20,345 nucleotides of DNA from Bacillota bacterium (GTDB lineage Bacteria; Bacillota; Clostridia; Oscillospirales; Ruminococcaceae), in NCBI GenBank assembly GCA_023458875.1, contig JAEWXO010000027.1, forward strand, positions 1 through 20,345, in the 5' to 3' direction. Below the pieces are notes generated by a model. It was given only the letters and a program-made list of their open reading frames with translations, searched no databases and had not been told where the DNA came from. This document shows positions 1-6,603 of this stretch, one piece after another (position 1 is the stretch's first letter; every line of letters starts with the position of its first letter). The translations under genes and the position numbers were made by a program.

Positions 1-371
1 ATAAGTGCCAGAAGCATAATAAAAAAAGAAATCAAAAATGATTTTTTTAAATTCTGAAAAAAATATTTATTCTTTCCGAAATATGTAATTAAAATATTTC
101 TGTTTCCTGTTTTTTTATCTTCTATAACATCTTCAGAGTTAATGATCAGTAAATAGATAGGAAGAAACCATAGTATTATTCCTTGAATAATATGTCCATT
201 ATCTACAGATTTCGCTGATAAAAAAGTACAAAAATTGGGGCTGAGTTCATTAAAGTGAACACCATATGTTTTTAGGTAAACTAATACTTCAAATGAAGGC
301 AAAAATAAAAATAAAATAGTTATAATCAATTTTAACTTATCGTTAAAAATTCTATTTAAGTAATAAGTCAT
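1..371 (-). CDS. Membrane protein, ABC-2-permease-like, C-terminus cut by window edge
   Basis: A minus-strand frame starts with ATG at 369-371 and stays open to the window edge, giving about 123 residues of an incomplete protein. An AGAGGA ribosome site lies about 11-12 nt upstream. The sequence is strongly hydrophobic: one membrane segment at about residues 14-33 (IITILFLFLP), a second at about 62-78 (GIILWFLPIYLLII), then a charged cytoplasmic stretch with EDVIEDKKTGNRNILIT and FGKNKYF, and a third segment at the cut end (LISFFIMLLAL). This layout, with a basic 'KTG..NILIT..GK.KYF' connector after the second helix, resembles the small ABC-2-type membrane subunits found beside secreted peptides and their ATPases. 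No ATPase is visible because the window ends. It lies downstream of and on the same strand as the secreted protein at 505-933, so the two probably form one locus. Family is inferred, not certain. Confidence 0.7.
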   Translation of the reverse strand, partial: MTYYLNRIFNDKLKLIITILFLFLPSFEVLVYLKTYGVHFNELSPNFCTFLSAKSVDNGHIIQGIILWFLPIYLLIINSEDVIEDKKTGNRNILITYFGKNKYFFQNLKKSFLISFFIMLLAL

Positions 372-415
372 ATCTTAAAATGTCCTCTCACTAAATATGT
401 TATTTTTTATTCTAC

Positions 416-459
416 ATAAAACTATTTGAAGGACATTTATGTCCTTCAAATAGTTTTAT
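416..459 (-). terminator. Perfect 21-bp inverted repeat between secreted-protein gene and permease gene
   Basis: Arms 416-436 and 439-459 are exact reverse complements with a 2-nt loop (437-438). On the minus strand the 3' arm ends in GTTTTAT and is followed by AT-rich sequence (AGAATAAAAAATAAC), which fits an intrinsic terminator or attenuator after the gene ending at 505. The stem core is AAGGACAT/ATGTCCTT. It would limit read-through into the permease gene, whose start codon lies about 45 nt further on. Confidence 0.65.
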
Positions 460-504
460 AAAATAGTATGATGAATTAAATATTAATATATTTAATATTT
501 ATTA

Positions 505-933
505 TCACCATGTTTCCTCATCCCAGGATCCAGAAACAGTATATGAACTAAATGTATCGTTATTATTTTCTGCACCTAATACAACATCACTTTGTTTTGC
601 ACTCTCCCATGCTACATAATAGTGAGGACCTGATCCCTGAGTAACATCGTATGTACCTGAACATCTTGTGTTATCTACATTATACTTTGCTAGCCAATAT
701 GTCGCTATACATCCATCTCCTTCTTCATTATAAGTCATGTTTACTTTCCAAGGATTATCATATGATTTAGTTTTTCTATACCTTGATGAAGAATATGTAT
801 TTGCATAGTTTGATCTTAATTTAAACAAAAATCCTATATCATCATCTGAAGCATGGCAAGTCAGACTTGCACTTATTAAACAGAACATGCACGATCCCAA
901 AACTATTATTTTCTTTAAATTTTTTTTAATCAT
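505..933 (-). CDS. Small secreted protein, DUF2712-like
   Basis: This gene encodes 142 residues. Residues 1-28 form a clear Sec signal peptide: a basic start (MIKKNLKK), a hydrophobic core (IIVLGSCMFCLISASL) and a cleavage site after Cys-His-Ala28. The mature 114 residues begin SDDDIGF and carry an SSSRYRKT block (48-55), NPWKV (60-64), two cysteines (75 and 91) that could form a disulfide, a QGSGPHYY block (99-106), LGAENNN (119-125) and the extreme C-terminus WDEETW. This pattern matches the Firmicutes family I recall as DUF2712, whose function is unknown. A strong AAGGAGT ribosome site lies 7-8 nt upstream. The gene has its own promoter about 240 nt upstream and an ABC-permease-like gene downstream, a layout shared with secreted bacteriocin-like peptides such as lactococcin 972, although the sequence is not clearly that family. 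Base composition is more AT-rich than the core genes to the right. Confidence 0.8.
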   Translation of the reverse strand: MIKKNLKKIIVLGSCMFCLISASLTCHASDDDIGFLFKLRSNYANTYSSSRYRKTKSYDNPWKVNMTYNEEGDGCIATYWLAKYNVDNTRCSGTYDVTQGSGPHYYVAWESAKQSDVVLGAENNNDTFSSYTVSGSWDEETW

Positions 934-1090
934 AAATATAACTCCTTTTTATTTTTAAAATACATCAATAAAGTTTTTCATATAAAAAAAATAACTAATA
1001 TAAGCCCCACTTTTATTGAAAAAATCTATATGTTGTACACCATATAAAATAATATGTGAATGCCTCAGTACTAAAGCAAAGTCACCAACA

Positions 1091-1119
1091 AATAATAAAA
1101 TATTGTGTATTTTATTATT
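1091..1119 (-). repeat. 12-bp inverted repeat in the leader of the secreted-protein gene
   Basis: Arms 1091-1102 and 1108-1119 are perfect reverse complements around a 5-nt loop. The stem is pure A/T. It lies inside the predicted 5' leader of the transcript that starts near 1176 and runs to the gene at 933. The rest of 934-1415 shows no convincing gene: a 110-codon reading frame there is low-complexity Tyr/Ile/Asn sequence. Confidence 0.5.
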
Positions 1120-1182
1120 ACAGTTAATCAATTTATACAATTGGAGGTAAATTAAAGAATTCAATACTGTTAATATATTAGT

Positions 1183-1211
1183 ATTATAACATTTTTCCAG
1201 ATATTTGTAAA
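1183..1211 (-). promoter_or_regulatory. Sigma-A promoter for the secreted-protein gene
   Basis: On the minus strand a -35 TTTACA (1206-1211) is followed by exactly 17 nt and a -10 TATAAT (1183-1188), preceded by TGT, which makes an extended -10. Transcription would begin near 1176, giving a leader of about 240 nt before the ATG at 933. This is the best promoter match in the 934-1415 intergenic stretch. Confidence 0.7.
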
Positions 1212-1233
1212 CACATTTTAACATAAAATTTAA

Positions 1234-1291
1234 TATTGTGTATAAATATACAAATATATATATATATATATTTGTATATTTATACACAATA
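1234..1291. repeat. 58-bp perfect palindrome upstream of promoter
   Basis: Positions 1234-1291 read identically on both strands, with centre between 1262 and 1263. The core is 16 nt of alternating TA (1255-1270), flanked by CAAA/TTTG and then by matched arms beginning TATTGTGTAT. The matched non-TA arms show this is not just a TA microsatellite. It lies about 22 bp upstream of the -35 of the secreted-protein promoter. It could act as a cruciform, an operator for a dimeric regulator, or a transcription barrier between the solute-binding gene and this locus. Confidence 0.9.
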
Positions 1292-1415
1292 AAGTTGAAT
1301 TCACACTTCTATATAGATAAATTTAAATTAAATAATCTTTTTTGGACACAAGTAAACTATTAAATAAATATTCAGTTTTGAATTTATGCTAAAAATTCTT
1401 TGTTGATATACAGCA

Positions 1416-2732
1416 TTATCTTATCCTCTTAAGCGTATAAACCATATTTGCATATAATCCTTCTGCTGCCTGATGAGGAGTTAAAATTCCATACGATACA
1501 GCCTCTAAAGCATCATTATAATATGACTGCATCTGTGGGTTTTCCATAAGCGGATTTATTACACACGGGTCAACGTCAAGCAGCTCATGTGCGGCATCGT
1601 ACATATTTCCGTTAAGCTTATCCGTATTTTTAATGGCGTCAAGTGCGTATTCGCAGGCAGGTATTCCGCGCGTTGTTCCAAGAATCCTTGCGCAGTCAGG
1701 ATTATTAAGAAGAAAATCGAGCAAGAGAGAGACTTCATACAGGTATCGGGAGTCTTTTTTTACAGCAAGCATGGTTGACGGTTTTGTAAACCAGCCAGTC
1801 ATAGGGGCATTTTCACGGACAGGGAGTTTGCCTGCAACAAGCTTTCCGGATTCCAGCGAATTTTCATATTTGTAAACAGTATCATTCCAATCACATATTC
1901 CGGCAATTTTTCCGCTTGTAAATGCTTCGTTTTCGTAAAAAGGAAGTGAGCTGTTTTTCTGGTACTGAACTGAAGGAACAACACCGGAATCAATAAGTGA
2001 TTTATAAAATTCAAGCGCATCGGAAATATCATCAACGGAAAAGCCAGGTTTACCGCTGTCAGTTATAAACTGTTTTCCTGTTTTTTGCTGTAAATATATA
2101 ACCGAAATGTACCATGCGCTGTAACCGCTTCCATTGTCAATGTTTAAAGGATAGCAGTTTTTAGTTCTGAATACATCTGCTGCATCAAAAAGCTCGTCCC
2201 ATGTTTCAGGAACAGCTACATTTAATTTTCTGAATGCAGTTTCATTATAAAAAAGGGACAGCCCTGTCATTGAAAAAGGTACAGCATTAATAGTTTTTTT
2301 TATTTTTCCGTACTTTAATATATTGTGGCTTAGTCCTGAAAGATTAAGATTCTGGTTAAGAAGTTCAAGATCGTAAAATACTTCACCGTCAGCTGACATA
2401 TCATTTAACCAGTCATAATTTATCTGCATAATATCTGCAGCTGTATTATTATTAATATCATCTGTCAGTTTTTGCTTCCATCCGTTCCACTCGCCATAAT
2501 CCGCTTCAACAGTTATATTTTCATGTGTTTCTTCAAAAAGGTCAATGGCTTTAAGAGTTGCTTTATTGCAGGAATCATCTCCCCACCATGACATTGTAAT
2601 AGTAACGGGTTCGTCTGACGGTTTTATTTCTACAAATTCTTTTTTTATATTCTGTGAGTTGCATGATGAGGAAGTCAGAAGGAATACAACTGTAAGAGCA
2701 ACAGATACAATGTTTTTTTTAGTAGGATTCAT
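1416..2732 (-). CDS. ABC-type sugar solute-binding lipoprotein (family 1)
   Basis: This gene encodes 438 residues of an extracellular solute-binding protein. The N-terminus has a basic stretch (MNPTKKN), a hydrophobic core and a lipobox-like LTSSSC, with Cys24 as the likely lipidated residue, so the mature protein is tethered to the outer face of the membrane. Family 1 features include ITMSWWGDD near the start, the FEETHENITVEADYG segment and the PETWDELFDAADVF block typical of carbohydrate-binding SBPs. An AGGAGG ribosome site is well placed (2742-2748). It lies 29 nt downstream of the GGDEF membrane protein on the same strand, so the two are probably cotranscribed from the promoter near 4030-4056. 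No permease or ATPase gene is adjacent. It may feed a distant transporter, or act as a ligand receptor for its GGDEF partner; the second idea is inference. Confidence 0.9.
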   Translation of the reverse strand: MNPTKKNIVSVALTVVFLLTSSSCNSQNIKKEFVEIKPSDEPVTITMSWWGDDSCNKATLKAIDLFEETHENITVEADYGEWNGWKQKLTDDINNNTAADIMQINYDWLNDMSADGEVFYDLELLNQNLNLSGLSHNILKYGKIKKTINAVPFSMTGLSLFYNETAFRKLNVAVPETWDELFDAADVFRTKNCYPLNIDNGSGYSAWYISVIYLQQKTGKQFITDSGKPGFSVDDISDALEFYKSLIDSGVVPSVQYQKNSSLPFYENEAFTSGKIAGICDWNDTVYKYENSLESGKLVAGKLPVRENAPMTGWFTKPSTMLAVKKDSRYLYEVSLLLDFLLNNPDCARILGTTRGIPACEYALDAIKNTDKLNGNMYDAAHELLDVDPCVINPLMENPQMQSYYNDALEAVSYGILTPHQAAEGLYANMVYTLKRIR

Positions 2733-2761
2733 TTTATTATTACCTCCTGTAAAAGTATATA

Positions 2762-3961
2762 TTAATCATGCTTATAAACCTGATATCCGTCTTTGCCTGT
2801 TTTTTTAACATTTTCAAGCATCTTATCAGCATTGTTCTGCATTTCGAACGGATCTGTCGGATGTCTGATAATTGAAACACCTACACTTACTGAGATAGGA
2901 TGAGATGTTTTCTTATAGTTAAATCTTGTATTAAGGGCTTTACATGTTTCTGCTGCCTTTTTATATACAAATTCATCATCAGGAATCTGGGCTATAAATA
3001 CAACAAATTCGTCTTTTTCAATTCTTCCGATAAGTCCGTAATCACCGAATATATTGAATAGTGTTTCAGCTACGAATTTAAGAACCTCGTTTCCGCCTCT
3101 GTATGAGATTGTTGAATTTATCAGCTGGAAATCATCAATGTTAATAATAAAATAAGCGCATTCATCATACTCTGAAAGAATAGGCAGTATATTGTCAATG
3201 TTTTTATTGAATGCATCGAATTTTAGTGTGTTTGTAGTAAAGTCATAATCAGCAGAATTAAAATTACTGCTTATGTTAAGCTGATTTATATTTGCTCCTG
3301 TATTTGAAGCAGGTTTCTGACTGTGGTTTTTTGACTTTTTTGATAACCTGAACAGAACGATATATGAGGAAATCATGAGAAGAGCCGCATACACTGAAAA
3401 TAATGACATCTGTATTATCTGGTAAACTTTCACTTTATGACTCTGGTTTTCAGAAAATTCTGTTCCTTCTTCATAACGCTGAGCAAGGAGCTTTTCTGTG
3501 TAGCCTGAAATATAATCAGCATTTTTAGAGTATTTACTTTTGTACTCGTACAGCACATTTTTATCTGAACTCTGTTCAATAAGAGGCTGGATCTGACTGA
3601 TGTATGAAAAATATGTATCGTTTAATGCATCTATAAGTAAAGCCTGTTCTTCAGAACCATCATTTCTGAGTTCTGATTCAAATATTTCACATAATTCAAA
3701 AAGCTCTTCACTGTATTGCTGATATGCTGAGAGATTATCCTTATCTCCGCTTTTAAAATATTCTTCTATATTTTGATTCATCGTGTTAAAATCAGTGCGG
3801 AATGTATTGATCTGCTCATAAGATTCAGGATATTTTGCAAGGTCTGATGTGTAGATATTATATGTATGCATTGAAAATACAGCCATTACAGCGATTGTAA
3901 TAAGCATAAAACAGAAAAATGATAAAAGAAGTATTTTCATTGCAGGTTTAGTCAGCTTCAT
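2762..3961 (-). CDS. Membrane sensor protein with degenerate GGDEF domain
   Basis: This gene encodes 399 residues. A membrane segment at about 9-30 and another at about 182-204 bracket an extracellular, mostly helical loop of about 150 residues, like four-helix-bundle ligand-sensing domains. A polar linker (205-250) leads to a GGDEF (diguanylate cyclase) domain at about 250-399. The key residues are altered. The signature reads EKDEF at 315-319 instead of GGDEF. The metal-site motif reads NIDDFQ at 274-279 instead of DIDxFK, with Asn at the usual metal aspartate. The later family motif SVGVS is kept. Synthesis of cyclic-di-GMP is therefore unlikely; a signalling or GTP/c-di-GMP-binding role without catalysis is more likely. 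It is the first gene of a two-gene operon with the solute-binding lipoprotein. CCTCC (plus strand, 3970-3974) gives a strong GGAGG ribosome site. Confidence 0.88.
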   Translation of the reverse strand: MKLTKPAMKILLLSFFCFMLITIAVMAVFSMHTYNIYTSDLAKYPESYEQINTFRTDFNTMNQNIEEYFKSGDKDNLSAYQQYSEELFELCEIFESELRNDGSEEQALLIDALNDTYFSYISQIQPLIEQSSDKNVLYEYKSKYSKNADYISGYTEKLLAQRYEEGTEFSENQSHKVKVYQIIQMSLFSVYAALLMISSYIVLFRLSKKSKNHSQKPASNTGANINQLNISSNFNSADYDFTTNTLKFDAFNKNIDNILPILSEYDECAYFIINIDDFQLINSTISYRGGNEVLKFVAETLFNIFGDYGLIGRIEKDEFVVFIAQIPDDEFVYKKAAETCKALNTRFNYKKTSHPISVSVGVSIIRHPTDPFEMQNNADKMLENVKKTGKDGYQVYKHD

Positions 3962-4027
3962 TTAAAAAACCTCCAGTATAAAAAATATTAAAAATATACT
4001 TTACATTTGATAAGCATATATGTTATT

Positions 4028-4056
4028 ATTATACCGTAAAATCCTTATGGAGTAAA
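4028..4056 (-). promoter_or_regulatory. Promoter for the GGDEF/solute-binding operon
   Basis: On the minus strand, TTTACT (4051-4056) and TATAAT (4028-4033) are separated by 17 nt. The predicted start lies near 4021, giving a leader of about 60 nt before the ATG at 3961. The -35 is a partial match; the -10 is perfect. Confidence 0.55.
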
Positions 4057-4233
4057 TATAAATTTGCAAAAAAACAGTATTATTGATGAAAAATGTTGAT
4101 ATTTAAACTAAACATAAAAAAATAGCGATATTTACTTATAAGCAGTCGATATTATTTCAGACACGATAAAATAAGTTGATTGAAAAACAGATATTAAATA
4201 TTAATATAATAGTAAAATCAGGAGAGTTAAAGC

Positions 4234-4413
4234 ATGATAAAAAGTAATTGTGAGACATGTACCAACTATGTGTATGATGATGATACAGATTGTTATATCT
4301 GTATGGTAAATCTGGATGAGGATGAAATGTGCAAGTTTCTGAGCGGTACAAATTACTGCTGTCCGTATTATCATCTGGACGATGAGTACGGAATCGTAAG
4401 AAAGCAGATGTAG
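4234..4413 (+). CDS. Small Cys-rich protein, DUF6472-like
   Basis: This gene encodes 59 residues. The frame starts MIKSNCETC and ends IVRKQM. It has seven cysteines at positions 6, 9, 20, 23, 33, 42 and 43, arranged as two CxxC pairs followed by CC, which suggests a zinc or other metal site. Acidic stretches (YDDDTD, NLDEDE) and the ending DDEYGIVRKQ match a small, uncharacterised Clostridia family that I recall as DUF6472. An AGGAG ribosome site (4220-4224) sits 9 nt before the ATG. A poorly spaced promoter (TTGAAA at 4180, TATAAT at 4205, 19 nt apart) lies upstream. It is a single-gene unit, convergent with the MATE gene and followed by a shared terminator. The 104-codon frame on the opposite strand here is its antisense shadow. 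Function is unknown. Confidence 0.82.
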   Translation: MIKSNCETCTNYVYDDDTDCYICMVNLDEDEMCKFLSGTNYCCPYYHLDDEYGIVRKQM

Positions 4414-4430
4414 ATGAATATTTAAAATAA

Positions 4431-4474
4431 AAATGACGATACAGTATTCTTTTTGAATTATGTACCGTCATTTA
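4431..4474. terminator. Bidirectional terminator between the small Cys-rich gene and the MATE gene
   Basis: AAATGACGATAC (about 4431-4442) pairs with GTACCGTCATTT (about 4462-4473) with one mismatch. The stem continues inward with partial pairing around a TTTTT loop. On the plus strand it is followed by ATTTATTTTTTT, and on the minus strand by TTTATTTT, so it can end transcripts of both convergent genes. Confidence 0.7.
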
Positions 4475-4475
4475 T

Positions 4476-5807
4476 TTATTTTTTTCTTTTTACTATAATT
4501 ACTGCAAGAGAAGTAATTATTTCAGTTATTACAAATGACAGCCACACACCTTTCATCTGTAAAAGTACAGAGAATACAATAACCGCAGGAATAATTAAAA
4601 ATCCTCTTAAAGCAGAGATGACAAATGCCGGCCCGCCTTTTTGAGTTGCACTAAGAAATGCCGAATTTACAATATTGAATCCAGCAAAAATAAATCCACA
4701 GAAATATACTGAAAATCCCGTAGCCGCAATTGACTTCAGCTCAGTGCTGTTTTCACTGTTAAATATCGAAATTATGCCGTCTGAAAATACGATCAGCAAA
4801 CAATAGGAAACAACGGCTATAAACGTCGATGTAAAAACAGAAAGCCTGATAACTTTTTTCTGTGACAACAGATCACCAGTTCCGAAAAATCTGCTTGCGA
4901 GCGGCTGGATTCCCTGTGCCGTTCCGGTAAACACTGCAATTATCACAAGTGATATGTTTGCAATGATACCATATGCCGCCACGCCTGTGCTGCCTTTTAA
5001 CCCCATAATAATAATATTAAAAACAACAAGCACGATTCCGGATGAAAATTCAATTATAAACGACGAGATTCCGAGACCTATTATACTTTTTAATCCGTGG
5101 CAGAAATTTCTGAGGATTGAAAATAAATGACTGATCTTTGCTGAATTACCGTTATTATTATCCGGAATGAGCTTTAATTTAAACGAACTGTTTTTTATGT
5201 GTCTTAGCATTATCAGAATACTCAGTACAGGAGCTATGCCTGTTGCAATTGCAGCACCTGTAATACCAAGTCCGAAAATAAACATAAAAACATAATCAAG
5301 GACTATATTTGAAAGACTTCCTGCTATCATTGCAGCCGTTGAGAGCTTGGGTGCTCCATCATTTCTTACAAATGCAAGAAAGACATTATTTAGAATGAAA
5401 AACGGAGAAAACAAGAGGAGTATTTTAAGATATGTCTGAGTCATTATTACCGTTTCTTTATCTGCGCCTAGCAGATGTGATAATTGTTCCGAAAACAATA
5501 ATCCTGTAATAAGAAGTAGAACTGAGGTCAATACGGAAATAAAAAATGTATGCGTAAATACTTTGTCTGCTCTTTCATGAGTGTTCTTGTTTTTCAGAAT
5601 AGTAAAAAGCGTTGCACCGCCTATCCCGAACATAAGACCTATACCGTTAATAAAATTATATACAGGTATTGCAAAGTTAAGAGAAGCAAGTCCCTGTGTA
5701 CCGGTTGCTTTTGATACAAAGAATGTATCGGCGAGTATATAGCATGAGATTCCTGCCATTCCAAGAATGTTCAACAGAACATATTTAAAATATTCTTTAT
5801 AGCTCAT
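4476..5807 (-). CDS. MATE-family efflux transporter, MepA-like
   Basis: This is a polytopic inner-membrane exporter of about 443 residues with around 12 predicted membrane helices, in the MATE (multidrug and toxic compound extrusion) family. Such proteins use a sodium or proton gradient to expel cationic compounds. Typical features are the N-terminal ILADTFFVSKATGTQGLASLNFAIP segment (split here as ADTFFVSKATG and LASLNFAIP), INGIGLMFGIGGATLF, and the second-half repeat with AQGIQPLASRFFGTG. These are close in style to the MepA-like subgroup. I place the start at 5807 (MSYKEYF) because GGAGG lies 5 nt before it. The upstream in-frame ATGs at 5849 and 5819 fall inside the regulatory hairpin or overlap the ribosome site. 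It is the last gene of the lrp-to-lepB group, and the leader holds a guanidine-IV riboswitch candidate, so guanidinium or related cations are a plausible substrate (inference). Confidence 0.9.
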   Translation of the reverse strand: MSYKEYFKYVLLNILGMAGISCYILADTFFVSKATGTQGLASLNFAIPVYNFINGIGLMFGIGGATLFTILKNKNTHERADKVFTHTFFISVLTSVLLLITGLLFSEQLSHLLGADKETVIMTQTYLKILLLFSPFFILNNVFLAFVRNDGAPKLSTAAMIAGSLSNIVLDYVFMFIFGLGITGAAIATGIAPVLSILIMLRHIKNSSFKLKLIPDNNNGNSAKISHLFSILRNFCHGLKSIIGLGISSFIIEFSSGIVLVVFNIIIMGLKGSTGVAAYGIIANISLVIIAVFTGTAQGIQPLASRFFGTGDLLSQKKVIRLSVFTSTFIAVVSYCLLIVFSDGIISIFNSENSTELKSIAATGFSVYFCGFIFAGFNIVNSAFLSATQKGGPAFVISALRGFLIIPAVIVFSVLLQMKGVWLSFVITEIITSLAVIIVKRKK

Positions 5808-5819
5808 AAATTCCTCCAT

Positions 5820-5890
5820 AAAAAAAGATGCTCGGATACATTCCTTCAAAGACCTTACGGAATGTATCGGGCACCATTTATCACCACCCG
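5820..5890 (-). promoter_or_regulatory. Candidate guanidine-IV (mepA motif) riboswitch with terminator
   Basis: Read on the minus strand, CGGG (5887-5890) pairs with CCCG (5868-5871) around the loop TGGTGATAAATGGTG, forming P1. A second hairpin follows with 10-bp perfect arms (5859-5868 and 5835-5844) and a 14-nt loop, P2. After P2 comes CGAGCATC and a run of seven U (5820-5826). GGTGC, which overlaps the 3' side of P1, can instead pair with GCATC beyond P2. That lengthens P2 into a full terminator directly before the U run. P1 and the terminator therefore exclude each other, as expected of a ligand-induced ON switch. The two-hairpin form and position before a MepA-like MATE gene fit the guanidine-IV class; the exact consensus is recalled, not checked. 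Confidence 0.65.
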
Positions 5891-5930
5891 GTGGCAGAAT
5901 AAACTGTTTATTTAATTTTTTCGTTCAGAC

Positions 5931-6566
5931 TCAGAAAAATTTTATATCGGAAACGGGATTTATTCTCATAAATACTTTTCCTATTATCTCATCCTTCGGC
6001 ACAAATCCGAGCTGATTGCTTTTGCTGTCGAGTGAAACATTGCGGTTATCTCCAAGAACAAAGATATAATTTTCCGGAACAACAACCGGATATGTATCAA
6101 ATGCGCCCATGTCTCTTGTCGTCATGGTATTTATAAAATAGTCGGATTCAAGCTTTTCACCTTCATTGTAAAGCTGTTCGTTAAGCTTTTTGCCGTCAAC
6201 ATATACAAGACCTTTTTCAAAATCAATATCGACTGTCTGTCCTTCAAGAGCAATGACTCTTTTTACTATATCCTTATTTAGCTTTTCACTTCTTATAATT
6301 ACAATATCCTCAGGTTTTGGATCAATAAGTATTTTTGATGAAAGAAGTCTGTCGTTTTCATGAAGCGTCGGAACCATTGAACATCCCTCAACGACTGACT
6401 TCTGAATGAGATATCTGAATGTAAATTTACATACGCCAAATGCAATCAGAAACGTCAGCGCTGTACTGAATATTTCCTTAAAGACTGATTTTGCGGTTAT
6501 TTTCTTTTTTACCGCTACTTTTTTCGCTGATTGTTCTTTCTCTTTTTCTTCTGTTTTCATTGTCAT
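5931..6566 (-). CDS. lepB: Signal peptidase I
   Basis: This is a type I signal peptidase, which cleaves Sec signal peptides from exported proteins at the outer face of the membrane. From the start chosen here the protein has 211 residues: a basic, Lys-rich cytoplasmic N-terminus (1-30), one membrane helix at about 31-52, then the catalytic domain. The catalytic serine is Ser63 in CSMVPTL, the general-base lysine is Lys102 in VKRVIA, and the family box GDNRNVSLDS is at 172-181. The start at 6566 is preferred because GAGAGGA sits about 8 nt upstream. The longer frame back to 6677 would overlap ispE and adds an unlikely N-terminus. It lies 37 nt downstream of ispE, in the same transcription unit, and its stop is followed by the riboswitch of the MATE gene with no clear terminator. 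Confidence 0.92.
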   Translation of the reverse strand: MTMKTEEKEKEQSAKKVAVKKKITAKSVFKEIFSTALTFLIAFGVCKFTFRYLIQKSVVEGCSMVPTLHENDRLLSSKILIDPKPEDIVIIRSEKLNKDIVKRVIALEGQTVDIDFEKGLVYVDGKKLNEQLYNEGEKLESDYFINTMTTRDMGAFDTYPVVVPENYIFVLGDNRNVSLDSKSNQLGFVPKDEIIGKVFMRINPVSDIKFF

Positions 6567-6603
6567 ATTAATTATCCTCTCTTGAAAATTTTTATTTTTA
6601 ATG

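Noticed and set aside
955..1287. 110-codon minus-strand frame (MYKYTNIYIYIF...)
   Set aside because: It is low-complexity AT-driven sequence, crosses the 58-bp palindrome and the promoter, has no ribosome site, and resembles no protein family.
4157..4471. 104-codon minus-strand frame
   Set aside because: It is antisense to the 59-residue Cys-rich gene and includes the terminator. The plus-strand frame has the better ribosome site and protein character.
5808..5849. Longer start of the MATE gene at 5849
   Set aside because: It would begin inside the P2 hairpin of the leader and has no ribosome site. GGAGG supports 5807.
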